From Batkoa obscura (taxonomy: Eukaryota > Entomophthoromycota > Entomophthoromycetes > Entomophthorales > Batkoaceae), in assembly GCA_030770535.1 (NCBI GenBank), contig JASVEC010000005.1, positions 1,240,001 to 1,304,000 of the forward strand: a stretch of 64,000 nucleotides of DNA, given 5' to 3'. A program made the translations under genes and the position numbers. Positions within the stretch are counted from its first letter, which is position 1, and each line of letters opens with the position of its first letter. The notes beneath the pieces were generated by a model. The model did not search any database. It was not told the origin of the DNA and saw only the letters and a list, made by a program, of their open reading frames with translations. Positions 1 through 11,386 of the stretch are shown here, piece after piece.

Positions 1-15
1 AGAAAAATAACAACA

Positions 16-2143
16 ATGAGTCCAATAGATACTAGTTCACAAGTCAATCAATTGCGTCAATTAATGAAAAAACAGGAATATAATATTCATGCTTATATTG
101 TACCTTCTGGTGATGCTCATCAAGTAATCTTAATTTCATGTTTTATTCTATCATACTTATATATTTTAGAGTGAATACACTGCGGACATTGATGCACGTC
201 GTAGTTATATCTCAGGTTTCGATGGATCTGCAGGTAATTTCAAATCATTTTACATTCCCTTATAACTCACATACAAATTAATCCTCTCCTCCTATCAGGT
301 ATTGCTATCATTGGCTTAGAAAAGGCTTATTTATTTACCGATGGAAGATATTATTTACAAGCTAATGAACAATTAGATAATAATTGGGAATTAAAAAAGC
401 AAGGAGAAAGTAGTACTCCATTATGGTATGATTTTATTTCAAGTATATTACCAGAAAATGGAAGAGTTGGTGTTGATTCAAAATTAATTTCCATTTCAGA
501 AGCTGAGTTAGTTAAAAGTAATTTAAATGCTCAGAACAAAGGATTAAAATTAGTTTCTATTGAAGAGAATTTAATTGATCAAGTTTGGAACAATCAACCA
601 AAGAGAACTAAAAATGAAATTGAAATTTTAGAGTTGAAATATTCAGGTATTTCTTTTGAAGATAAATTGAAGATGGTTCGATCCAAATTATCACAACATC
701 AATACTCTGGTTTAGTCATCTCTGCCTTAGATGAAATTGCTTGGTTATTTAATTTAAGAGGTTCTGATATCATTTATAATCCAGTATTTTTTGCTTATGC
801 TACTATTACTCATGATGAAGTTACTTTATATATTCATAAAGAACAAATTAATGACAAGATTAAACAATATTTGGGTGATAAAGTAATAATTAAAGAATAT
901 GAAGAGATATTAAAACATTTAAATACATTAAGTACCACTGTAAAACAACAAAAGATATTATTGCCTAAAAATGCCAGTTTAGCATTATTAGAAAGTCTAG
1001 GAGAAGATAATGTGTCCTTAGGAGTTAGTCCAATAGTATTAGCAAAAGCTATTAAAAATGATATTGAATTAGATGGATTTAGAAATTGTCATGTACGTGA
1101 TGCAGTTGCTTTAGTCAAATATTTTGCTTATTTAGAAGATTTACTTACTAAATCGGATTATTCTAAAAATCCAATTACTGAAGCTGAAGCTGCTGATAAA
1201 TTATTAGAATTTAGAAAAGTTAATAAAGATTTTGTTTCGGATTCTTTTGCTACTATTTCATCTACTGGACCTAATGGAGCAATTATTCATTATCATCCAA
1301 CTCATCAAAAATGTGATCAAATTCAACTTAATCAAATGTATCTTTGCGATTCAGGAGCTCAATATAAGTAATTTTTTATTTTGTTTTAATTTCTTATTAG
1401 ATAGGTTTTAACATGCATATTTTTTCATTTAATAGAGATGGTACTACCGATGTAACACGTACTTGGCATTTTGGTTCACCAACAGAATTTGAAAAAGAAG
1501 CCTTTACTAGAGTATTACAAGGTGTTATTACTTTAGAAACTCAAACTTTTCCAAAGGGTACAACTGGTAAACAGAATATTGCTAAACTAATATGAACAAT
1601 CGATTCTTAATTTTTATAATTAGGCTTCCATTTAGATTCCATTACCCGTGCTCCATTATGGCGTAGTGGCTTAGATTTCCGTCATGGTGTTGGACATGGT
1701 GTAGGATCTTATCTTAATGTTCATGAAGGTCCACAAGGTATTGGATTTCGTAGAAACTATTTAGATATCCCATTACAACCCAATATGACTGTTACTAATG
1801 AACCTGGATATTATGAAGATGGCAAATTTGGTATTCGTACTGAAAATATACTGATTGTTAAAGAAGTAAAAGGTTTAAAGAATTTTGGTAATATAGAATA
1901 TTATGGATTTGAAAATGTGACTTTGGTAAGTTTTATTTGTGATAACATGTATGATGAATGTTAATGTATCTTGTTTTTTAGGTCCCTATTCATACTAAAT
2001 TGATTAATAAGGACTTATTATCTAAATTTGAAGTCGATTATTTAAATTCTTATCATCAAAGAGTTTATAATACTTTATCTCCACTTCTCAAAGATGATGA
2101 TTTTACTTTAAGTTGGTTAAAGAAACAAACTACTGCTATTTAA
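16..2143 (+). CDS. XPNPEP1: Xaa-Pro aminopeptidase P (M24B), cytosolic type
   Basis: Six exons (16..123, 170..233, 299..1367, 1436..1566, 1624..1925, 1982..2143) give a 611-aa protein, close to the usual ~620 aa of eukaryotic aminopeptidase P. It removes an N-terminal residue preceding proline. Two creatinase-like N-terminal domains precede a pita-bread catalytic domain. The dinuclear metal ligands are all present: D408 and D419 ([17 protein letters not shown]), H482 (HGVGHGVGS), E517 (NEPGYYED) and E531 (RTEN). Their spacing (11, 63, 35, 14) is that of the family. The start ATG at 16 is the first in frame and leads into the conserved [14 protein letters not shown] segment. No signal or mitochondrial presequence is visible, so a cytosolic enzyme (yeast Fra1-like) is inferred. 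All introns are GT-AG, 46-68 nt. Confidence 0.95.
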
Positions 2144-2820
2144 TGAACTTTAATAAAACATTTAAAGTTATATTAAATAAATATAATATTTTATCATTTA
2201 TAAAATATCAAGCTTTAACTTAATTATTTTATTGTAAAGCTAAAACAAACCCTAGTCACTTTTTTTATAATGACTTAGAAAATTCACTAGATTGTGGGTT
2301 TTTTACCCATCCCCTAATAAAAGTCTACTGTACTGGAATTTTATTAATCTACTCAGATCCTCATGAACTAAATTATAATATTGATTACATTAACTCTTAC
2401 CTCAAACCTTTCCGCATTACTTTTAACTAATTTTTAGCTAACTTTTAAATATCTGTTTTTTGAACTATCTACGGAGTTCACACAAGACTAACATATTAAA
2501 AGGAGCCTTCATACATTATTTCACACTCCATTCAACATGAATTGAAAAACGTATGGACTGAAGAATTTGGCTTCACTAAAGTTCACTTGATAAGGTACAA
2601 TAGTAAACATAAGGTCTTAGCCTCATGGCCTTTTATCTTTATTTATTAGTTTTTATTATAGGTTAATAAATCATTTGAGAGCATATGCGGTTTCCTTATT
2701 TAAAAAAATGATTATCATGGTCTTACTATCAAACAATGTATCATATTATGAAGAACTACTTAAAATATAATATTACTATATTTTAGTAAAAATGAAAAAA
2801 AAACTAAATTTATGATTGTC
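2144..2820. other. Intergenic, AT-rich
   Basis: This holds the 3' flank of the aminopeptidase P gene and the flank of tRNA-Asn. I see no coding region. A small hairpin (GTGGGT / ACCCAT around a T run, near 2296) is present but has no obvious role. Confidence 0.5.
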
Positions 2821-2893
2821 GCTCATAGCTGGGATCGAACCAGCAACCTCTCGATTAACAGTCGAACGCGCTAGCCAATTGCGCCATACGAGC
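2821..2893 (-). tRNA. tRNA-Asn (GTT)
   Basis: Read on the minus strand, 73 nt fold as a cloverleaf. The acceptor stem GCTCGTA pairs with TATGAGC, the D arm contains GGCGCAATTGGCTAGCGC, the anticodon loop is CTGTTAA, and the T arm has GGTTCGATCC. There is no intron. It lies alone between two protein genes. Confidence 0.93.
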
Positions 2894-2967
2894 TTCTTAT
2901 TCTAGCTTAATAGTTTATAATAATATAAAACAATATTTTTGCTAATATATATTTGATCTTTATTTAT

Positions 2968-4986
2968 TTAATAGTTTAAATTGACCATTTTTATATTAAG
3001 ATAGTCATCAAGTCCATATTTTGAACCTAAAAAATCATCATTAGCATTTATAGTCATTAATATAAGCTACTCACCTTCTCTTCCAAACCCAGAGTGCTTA
3101 ATCCCACCAAATGGTGCTAAAGTACTAGACACACTACCCGCATTGATAGCAACCATGCCAGATTGAATTTTATTAGCTAATTCAAATGCCTCTTTTAAAT
3201 CATTGGTAAACGCGTAAGCAGCTAACCCATACTCTGAATCGTTAGCCAACTTAATTGCCTCTTTTAAGCTACTAAACTTATAACACGCTAAAACAGGACC
3301 AAAGATTTCATTGCATGAAATATCCATCTTAGGATTGACATCCTTGATTATTGTTGGTTCATAAAAATATCCTTCAACATCATTATCCTTGACTCGGTTC
3401 CCACCGCACACTATTTTAGCTCCTAATTCAATACTATTTTCAACCAATTTCTCTATCTTAATTACACTTTTTTCATTGATCAATGGGCCTACAGTCACTC
3501 CTTCTTTAAATCCATTACCTACTTTCAATCCTTCAACCTTCTTAGTTAGTTTATTTAAAAATGTATCATAAATAGTATCTTGAATATAAACTCGGTTTGG
3601 ACAAACACATGTCTGCCCAGAGTTACGGAATTTGCTCTGAACTAAGCCTAATAAAATTATTATATAACTATTAAAGAATAATAAGATTATGATTACATTG
3701 CACTGCTTTGTCAATATCAGAGTTTTCTAGTTTAAAATATTGTATCAATATAATAATGGTATAGTATATAAGAATTACCCATCACAATAAAAGGCGCATT
3801 ACCACCCAATTCCATGCTTACTTTCTTTACAGTATCGCTACTATCTCTTAGTAACACTTTACCAACCATAGTCTAAGTATATGGTAAATGAATTGGCTGT
3901 GATATAAAATAATAACTTACTGATCCAGTGAATGAAATTTTATTAATCAAATCGCTTTGACATAATAGTTTTCCAACCTCCTTAGTGCTTTCATGTGTAG
4001 TTATGATAGAAAAAGAGGCTTCAGGTATTTCAACTTTTTTCAATAAATTAGCAAATGCTAAACAGGTTAATGGGGTCTCAGAGGCTGGTTTTATTACTGT
4101 TGTACAACCTGCAGCAAAAGCAGCGCCAAATTTCCTGGTGATCATAGCTAATGGAAAATTCCAAGGTGTAATTATCCCAACAACACCAACAGGTTCTTTT
4201 ATTACTAAATATTTTGAATCCTTATTCTCTGAATTAATGACACTTCCATCAATACGTAATGTTTGCTCTGAAAACCACTCTATAAAAGAAGCAGCATACC
4301 TTACTTCACCGATTGACTATCATTTTAATTTATATACAACAACTAGTTTAAGATAATTACCTCATTGAATGTCTATAATAAAATCATTAAATTAATACAC
4401 CTTTATTGAGCTAAATAAAATTACTTTTCCATTTTCTAAAGTAATGATAGTAGCCAACTCCTTTTCATTTTTGATCATTAAATCATATAATTGTCGTAAC
4501 TTATCGTGTCTTTGCTATAATTATAAATTAATACTTGATAACAATGAAAAACTAATAATACTTTAATACCCAATTCTTTCCATGAAGAGGAGTGAAACAA
4601 ATTATAACTTTCCTTAATCTTATCTTCGCCCTCTTTTTTACCCATGTCTTTTACTTTAGCTAGTAAAGACTGAGTTGATGGATCTAATTTTACTTTAGTT
4701 ATATTATCAGATATAAATAATTGTATGTAATCTCACCGTTTACTAAAAAAGTGTCTCCATCATCCTCAAGGCTCGACTTAATTTCATTTAATAAGGTATT
4801 TTTCATAAGCTAAATAAGTATTTAACAATAATAATAATAATAAATAGCAATACTTACCTTTTCATTATGAAGTTGAATAACGTTTTTAGCTAACTTTGTA
4901 GTACTAAAGCTATTCTTTTTAATTAAAGAACTCAATACTTTGTTTTGAGATTTAACTGATTTTAAATTGCGAAGCAATAATAACAT
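2968..4986 (-). CDS. Succinate-semialdehyde dehydrogenase, mitochondrial
   Basis: Eleven exons (descending 4858..4986, 4737..4809, 4562..4692, 4425..4514, 4361..4372, 3921..4316, 3779..3872, 3697..3726, 3075..3647, 2968..3026; the count is ten coding blocks as listed) give 528 aa. The enzyme oxidises succinate semialdehyde to succinate in the GABA shunt. The catalytic Cys is C332 (NSGQTC) and the general base E298 (MELGGN), 34 residues apart as in all ALDHs. The cofactor motif TPWNFPL is encoded in 3921..4316, and the C terminus [16 protein letters not shown] is typical of ALDH5. The N terminus ([16 protein letters not shown]...) is basic and Ser-rich without acidic residues, so mitochondrial import is inferred. 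Block 4361..4372 is a 12-nt microexon. The start lies 295 bp from the divergent ATG101 start. Confidence 0.9.
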
Positions 4987-5280
4987 TTTTGATTGTTTTT
5001 AAAAATACAAAATAATAGCTCAAAGTTGATTTTTCTTTTAATTTATAGTTTTTTGTTTTTTTCATTTTCTCATAATTTGTATTTAATTGTGAGGTCATCC
5101 CTTTATTTAAGTATTTTAATTGATCATTGGTTAAATCCAGTAGCAGCGAATAATTTCAATTTATTGTTTCATTTCAGTTTTATGGAATGTATTTAGCTTA
5201 AAAAAGAAACGGTTAAAACAAGCAATTAAATAAAAAAAATAAAAGAATCAATTTATTTCTGTTCTTTTATTATTTATATC
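4987..5280. promoter_or_regulatory. Shared divergent promoter region
   Basis: About 294 bp separate the divergent starts of succinate-semialdehyde dehydrogenase (minus) and ATG101 (plus). Both promoters must lie here or overlap the genes. The DNA is T/A-rich; I cannot assign individual elements. An open frame at 4993..5196 has no recognisable content and is dismissed. Confidence 0.45.
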
Positions 5281-6157
5281 ATGGTTGCACAGTTTAAAAT
5301 TGATTTAGTAAATTTATTTGGTTGAATGAAAGATAAGAGCGTAAATTGACTTGTTTGTTTAATTAGGAAAAATGGATTGCTATAGATAAAGAAAGTTTAT
5401 TAGGTTGGTATTAATTTATAGATAGTAATAATGAGATATTTATAATATAAATATTAGCTATTTTAAATACCATATTGTTTCACCGTGTATTTGGCATCAT
5501 ACAACCAATAGAAAGCGAAAACGAGCTACATTATGTAATTAAGCAATATAATAATATCGAAAAAAAGCAATATAGTAATGTTAATTTAGTTAAAAATCAA
5601 AGATGAGGCTTTAAAAAGTAAGATTGAGAGTATAACTTATGAAGCAATAAACAAGATTAAAATCGATAAAGAACATCTGTGGCTGGTAAGGATTAATAGT
5701 TACTAAAGAAACAATTGATGATTTATATATTAGATTGAACTAACTTTAATGGAACGCAAATATAGAAAGGCTTGGTTTTCAGTAACAGAAGAAGAAGTGG
5801 ACTGGGAGCATTGGAGTTTAATATTAAATGGCAAATTAATTCTATTTATGCTAGTATAATAATCTAATTTAATAATATAATAGATCATACTAACGCTAAT
5901 TATAATAACACTAATAAAGAAAGACAAATTAAAAAAATATTGATGAGTATTATACATACCATGGATCAGTTTAAAGAGCATATACCTCCAATTACTTCCA
6001 AAGATAAATTTGTATTTCCATATAAAGTAAATTTATTTATTACTAATTTAATATTAATATACTTATCATGCTCTAGTTAAATCTTAAATCCCAACCGATA
6101 AATACTAAAGATAAAATACAAGGTTTAGAAATTGAACCAATGAATTTATTAAATTAA
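5281..6157 (+). CDS. ATG101: ATG101-like autophagy initiation subunit
   Basis: Seven exons (5281..5307, 5367..5403, 5458..5534, 5590..5685, 5734..5830, 5884..6026, 6077..6157) give 185 aa, near the ~200 aa of ATG101. This HORMA protein binds ATG13 in the ATG1/ULK1 kinase complex and starts phagophore formation. Family signatures are AILNTILFHRVFG near residue 22 and the WF-finger-like run KAWFSVTEEEVDWEHW, followed by ERQIKKILMSIIHTMD and HIPPI. Five of the six introns are ordinary GT-AG; the fifth (5831..5883) appears to be GC-AG, since only that boundary keeps frame. The C terminus after FVFPYK is less like the family. A possible further exon at 6230..6280 (after a TTTTTTTAG) could replace it. 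No single exon exceeds 143 nt, so simple ORF finding misses the gene. Confidence 0.8.
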
Positions 6158-6281
6158 ATTAAAAAATAGTTACTAATATAATATAATAGTATACTATACT
6201 ACATTATACTATATTATATCTTTTTTTAGCATATATCTGCTTTAGAAAACGAACGAGGGCCAGAAAAACCTAATTCTTAAA

Positions 6282-7431
6282 TTAATGATTCATTGAACCT
6301 ATTCTTGATTCTTTTTTACCTTTAACACTAAAATACTGAAAATCGATGTTGCCTAAATCTCCTTGAGATCGAATCAATTTGAGTCCGATATAACGTGCCA
6401 TTCTATTCAATTAAATAAGTAAATAAATGCGTTTTTTAAGTAATGATGTCATTATTGTTACCTAAATGGTATAGTCTGTGTTTTTACGTAATTTTTATCT
6501 TTGTCTAATATAATATAAGAGTCAACCGGCAAGTCTTTAACCCTCCATGGATGCTTTTCTGGCTCTTTTACACATTGTCTATATTCTTCATAGTTTATAT
6601 CATCATATTTTTCCATATCTAATAAACAAAAATCAGATTAATATAAATGTTGTGCCATTATTAAATAATTTGTATACTAACTTAAAAAGAATAAAATACC
6701 TTCTATTTGAATTGCTTTATGACTTAAAAACAAAATTATTTCAGTACCTTATAAATTTAAGGTTAATAAAAACATCAAGAGATAAAAAAATAAACTACAA
6801 GGCGCAGTAAATCCTTCAAAGGGGGACTGAGCAGTTGCTTTTGTAATTACACAGCTTGGATCTGCTACTCCTGTGATACCTGGATTGAATTTTAATAATA
6901 CATTTACATTCTGTTTTTTTTGGGAACTAGATTATTTTAATTATTAATCATCATTGATCATTACCATTTTCTTAATCTTACCTATAAACCCCACTGTCCT
7001 CACTTAAAATATTATTGATCGAATAAGTATGACTACTAAATCTTAATAAACTTTCCCAATTCATTAAAAACAAACACTTACTTATACTCTCCACCATCTG
7101 ATTTAATTACATCAAAATGCAATGTATACTCTGTTGTACTACGACTTGATAAATTTCTAAATGAAGAAGATATAATGGCTAAACTTTTATCCTTTGGTAA
7201 CATCATTTTTTTACGTATTCTTCTAGTACTTCCACTTCTGCCTCTTTGTCGTAAATTACGACTACGATAACCAGCTTGTAAACTATTACCATGTATAGCT
7301 GACAATAGTTCTTGTAATGCAATAGATAATGGTGAATCTGGGTTGGATCCTACTACTGAGGTTATATTGGGTTCATCATCCCCGCCCCTTCTTCTACTGT
7401 TTTCGTTGCTATCTTCACTTCGGTTGCGCAT
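6282..7431 (-). CDS. Conserved protein of unknown function, six exons
   Basis: Exons 7082..7431, 6982..7035, 6796..6926, 6700..6747, 6462..6618 and 6282..6402 join to 286 aa. I do not recognise the family with certainty. The N terminus is Arg/Ser-rich and basic (residues 1-90). The middle holds TTEYTLHFDVIKSDGG and a globular part with GITGVADPSCVITKAT and SPFEGFTAPC. The C terminus reads WRVKDLPVDSYIILDKDK, then PFRMARYIGLKLIRSQGD and NIDFQYFSVKG, which looks like a beta-sandwich with the YIGLKL-x-SQGD pattern of discoidin/F5-8C-like domains; that comparison is inference. All introns are GT-AG and the frame holds throughout. The gene converges on ATG101; their stop codons are about 125 bp apart. 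Confidence 0.75.
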
Positions 7432-7970
7432 TTCTTTTTTTAAAAATATAAGAAATAAAACTTCAAAATAATCATTTTTGTTTTTTTGTTTGGGTATTAA
7501 TTTTTCGCTTATTTGGATTTAAAGTCTAAGTTATAAGTCTCCAATTAAACTTGTTTTAGAGTTTATTTATTGCCAATACAGTCATTATTCATATTACTTT
7601 TACTATTGTTTATACTGCCTTTATTAATAATCAATAGCTTTATTATAAAATTTACTGCTGATTTCATCAGTATTATCCTTGTTTTATTTTTTATTTTAAA
7701 TTATAATGCTAATTATTGACATAACACTTAATAAGCAATTTAACTCAAACAGTAGCATCACAAACAGTTCAAAAACGATTTAATTAAAAAAACGGAGAAG
7801 CAATAGTTTAATTGGCTCGGTGTTATTATTGAGAGAAAAAAATTCAAGGTTAAAATCAACATCCTTAATTTCTTTATAATTGCTTTCCACTTAGTTAAAT
7901 ATTGTACAAACTAAATTAAATAATAGTAACATCTACTTTAGTTTTAATTAATATTTAAAAGAATACGAAC
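7432..7970. other. Divergent intergenic region, AT-rich
   Basis: It lies between the starts of the unknown minus-strand gene and the coiled-coil gene and must hold both promoters. I see no coding or structured element. Confidence 0.45.
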
Positions 7971-9659
7971 ATGGGTCTTGGTAAATTAAAATTTAAAACT
8001 GGGAACTGGTTGATGAAGGTTGACAATAAAAGCAGCCAGGACTTAAGTATTAAAGAAATTGCGAGCCACGATAGTGGATTTAGGTAATTTTAATAGCACT
8101 AAGTTCAAGTTAACAGCTATTGACTAAAAAACTCTTTAGTATAAAAAACAATAAGACCAGTCCGATCGAAGTAAACTTTGAAAAAGAAAAAGAGTTACAA
8201 ATGTTACAGCAGAAAGTGAGACAAATGTCAGTAGAAAGAGAGGGTTATGAAGTCAAGGCTAAGGAAGGGGAAAAGAAGCAAATAGAGAAAAATGGAAGGA
8301 TTCAAAGTTTAGAAAAGGAGCTCGATGGTTTATTAAATAAAATTAAACTTTTGGAAAATAAGTTACAAGTCAAACAAGAGTTCGATATGATAGAAGAGAG
8401 TAATAATTTACAAGAGGTTTTGGATGAAAAGGAAGAGTTAAGTTTAAGGGTAAATATTTTTATTATGTATTTTGTTTTTAATGTAATCGCTTCTATTTAG
8501 AATATGGAACTTGAAGAAGAAAATAAGAAATTATTAAGACAAATGGACGATATCACTACTAATTATATGCACAATAAAAAGAGAGTTGAAAGTAAGAATA
8601 AAAGATAATAATACTTCAAAGATTATTAATGATGATTTTAGACCTCACATTTAAAGAAACTGAATTAAGCGAAATCAAAGCTTCACTTACTTTAGAGAGA
8701 GATCAACTTAAAGTTTGGCTCAAAGAAGAAAAAGTAAAGTTTATTAAGTCATTGGAAAAAATACTTACTTTATCAGGATCAAAATGATTCTATTAGATTG
8801 GAATTGGCTGAACTCAAAGCAGTCTATAGGTTAACTTTAGTCAAGGTTAAGTAAGTTGTACTTTTAATATATCATTGAGACGCTAACTAGCTTTGTGTAG
8901 TGAACTTGAAAATACAATTAAAGAAAATAAGGTGAATTGATTGTAATATAGGAAGTAATGCGTCTAATAAATTTATTTAGAGTAACGAGGAAGACTCGAG
9001 TAAAATCCAAGAATTGGAAGAGTAAGATCAAACAATATAAATGAGAGATTTCATATTAAATATTTGTATAGGAAAGTTCAGAAATATGAAAAAGATATTC
9101 AAAATTATAAAAAAGAGAATCAAGATCTTAAAGTAAATCATGCAATAGTTAAGTAACTCAATAGCTAATATTTATGATTAGGATAAAGTTGAACAATTCC
9201 AAGTATTTTTAAGCCCGATTATTAAGGAAGAAGTTAAAAAGAGACACTCACTTACTTTAAGGTAGCCTTTTGTTTATTTGGTATTTGTATTTTTAATATC
9301 TTTGTTTATAGTTTAAATAACGATACTAGCGAAAACACTAAGGAAGGGTAAGCATAAAATTTATAATAGTAATTTGAACTAAACTAACAAAAACTAGTAG
9401 CAGTATGAATGATACGCCATTATCCTCCCCAACGATTGAGTATAAAGAGAATGAAGAGAATGAATTGGATTATTTAAATAACAAATTAGATCAATTAATC
9501 GAAGAAAAAAAGAAAGTAACCCAAGCTTATTCTAAAATCCCCATCAGTAAAGTAACTAAGACATTGAGATTAAAGCAATATGAATTAGAGCAACAACTGG
9601 ATTCTCTAGATTCTAAAATTGCTGGGGTACGAAATCGACTTAAAGTGCTTATGATTTAG
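7971..9659 (+). CDS. Coiled-coil protein, 11 exons
   Basis: Exons 7971..8083, 8140..8449, 8501..8591, 8642..8733, 8777..8850, 8901..8931, 8981..9021, 9072..9132, 9182..9261, 9312..9347 and 9398..9659 give 396 aa. Nearly all of residues 55-270 is Glu/Lys/Gln/Leu-rich heptad sequence, so a long dimeric coiled coil is likely. The N-terminal 20 residues (GKLKFKTGNWLMKV) are conserved-looking and basic. After a short non-helical linker (NDTPLSSPTIEY) the C terminus forms a second helical unit with IPISKVTKTLRLKQYELEQ and DSLDSKIAGVRNRLKVL. This recalls ends of centrosomal or Golgi tether proteins, but I cannot name the family. The junction 8850/8901 is the least certain; an alternative donor lies at 8829. 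The exon of 31 nt at 8901 is unusually small. Confidence 0.72.
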
Positions 9660-9833
9660 AAAAAAAATATCGATGCTTTGTTTGTTTATCTTTGTTTTTT
9701 TTCACTTTAATCATGTTTTTTTCTTTACTTCCGGTTTGATTGACACTTTTACAAATAAACTAATTTGATGTTTTTTTATATTTTCTTTTTGGTATATTAC
9801 GCTAGTTATTATATTGTAGAAAAAGACAAAAAT

Positions 9834-9905
9834 GCTCCCTGTGGGGATCGAACCCACGACCTTGAGATTATGAGACTCACGCGCTGCCAGCTGCGCCAAA
9901 GAAGC
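9834..9905 (-). tRNA. tRNA-Met (CAT), elongator type
   Basis: On the minus strand a 72-nt cloverleaf starts GCTTCTTTGGCGCAG, has anticodon loop CTCATAA and T arm GGGTTCGATCCC. The acceptor stem contains G-T pairs but is complete. The D-arm GGCGCAGCTGGCAGCGC is typical of the elongator rather than the initiator. Confidence 0.92.
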
Positions 9906-10720
9906 TATCCGTTGTTTTTAACATAATTTTTGTTATTTAACCTATTAGGCTCCAACTTTTGGCGATGAGCGAATGTGATTATATTGTAGACACATGATTT
10001 AAGATTGATTTGACTTATTAAGTCATTTTCAAAAATCAACCCATGAAAATGCTACGCATACCAAGTGATCAACTTTTTAATTAAATGTTCTTTAACTGAT
10101 GTGTCTTGAGACTCTGCTTTTTTGTTCTGGCTTATCTATTTTTATTTCATTAAGCGGCATTTTTATCAGCCAATGATATGGCATGGTTTTAAAAATAAAT
10201 TTATCGCCAAGAAAAATTCTAAGAATTGACTAAACTAATAGTATTAAACTTGTTTTTAATCTATTAAATGCATAGAAGGGAACTATTATGTAGCCATATT
10301 ATTAAAAAAGATTATTTTTATTATTTTCTTTTCTTTTAGTATTTAATATATAGTAATAAACCCCACTTTAATTAAAATTTTAATAGATATTGAACAGTAC
10401 TAACACCTGAGATATCATTGATAAGTAGGATGATAACAAAATACTTATTATTAAATAGAAGCATATTTTTTTAGCAAAAATGTAACAACAAAATCCTCAA
10501 CCAATAAGCTCTTTGCATACTTGATCATTTTGTATGTAAATGATTCTAATTAATTAGGCAATATAACGAATAAAAAAATAGCTAGTAACTGGTCAAGCGT
10601 TAAATTTAATGTCAATAAATTAAATCAACAAAAAAATGCATAAAAGCAATTAAAAATAAATAACTAAAATTTCACTTTTCTTTTTATTATACTTTAATTA
10701 CTTTATTTCGTTTGTTTAAA
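9906..10720. other. Intergenic, AT-rich
   Basis: About 815 bp with no open frame of note. The last ~150 bp are the presumed promoter and leader of the wall protein gene at 10721. No repeat family member seen. Confidence 0.45.
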
Positions 10721-11386
10721 ATGTTGTTTAAATCCTTTATTACTAATAGCTTAATCTATTACGCCAGCTTAGTCATAGGTATTAATGGCTTATCGATACC
10801 AGATACCAATGGTAAAGTGTGTTACCGAGGTGGTGATAAAAGTTCTGTATGTACTGTCGATTGTCCACCATGTTGGAAGCAAGAGAGCAAAGATGTATTT
10901 CATTGTTTTGAATATGGAGACAACAACAAATGTTTATTTGATTGGGTAGATATAAATGCCAAAAGTGGAGGTAGTAAAAGCTCTGAGTCTTCTTCGTCTG
11001 AATCTTCAACTACCACACAAAAAAAAACCAGTAAAGAGGCTGAGACTAGCACAGATGATGGTAATACTAGTACGACTAATGGGGGTAATACTACTACCGA
11101 TAGTAAAGATAGTAAAGATAGTAAAAATAGTAAAACCAGTAATGACGATAAAAGTAGCGATAAGGAATCAAAGGATTCTAACGATAGTGAAAGTACAATA
11201 ACAAGTACTAAGGTTACAACCACTCAAATTGGTGGTAAAAAGATTTCATCTACTTCTACAGTGATATTAGTAATGACATCCAAAAAAACGAACACTGCTT
11301 TGAATAACGTTGATTCATCAGCAGTTTCAATTTGTAGTTCGATTTTATTGAGTTTATCAGTGGTTGGAATAAGTTTATTACACTAA
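10721..11386 (+). CDS. Secreted Ser/Thr-rich, probable GPI-anchored wall protein
   Basis: A single exon encodes 221 aa. The ATG at 10721 was chosen because the frame upstream offers no earlier ATG. Residues 1-25 are hydrophobic and fit a signal peptide. Residues 30-80 form a small domain with six cysteines (VCY, SVC, VDC, PPC, FHC, NKC). From about residue 85 to 190 the chain is a Ser/Thr/Asp/Lys stalk with imperfect repeats of DSK and NSK, a likely O-glycosylated spacer. The last ~20 residues are hydrophobic and end LSVVGISLLH, as expected for a GPI-attachment signal. It is likely displayed on the plasma membrane or wall. No enzyme motif is seen. Confidence 0.8.
   Translation: MLFKSFITNSLIYYASLVIGINGLSIPDTNGKVCYRGGDKSSVCTVDCPPCWKQESKDVFHCFEYGDNNKCLFDWVDINAKSGGSKSSESSSSESSTTTQKKTSKEAETSTDDGNTSTTNGGNTTTDSKDSKDSKNSKTSNDDKSSDKESKDSNDSESTITSTKVTTTQIGGKKISSTSTVILVMTSKKTNTALNNVDSSAVSICSSILLSLSVVGISLLH

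Noticed and set aside
9711-9899. Open frame on the minus strand
   Set aside because: It is a read-through of the tRNA-Met gene, whose D arm and T arm translate into a tRNA-type peptide.
10782-11223. Open frames antisense to the Ser/Thr-rich wall gene
   Set aside because: The repetitive Ser/Asp codons produce long shadow frames (Leu/Val-rich) with no independent support.
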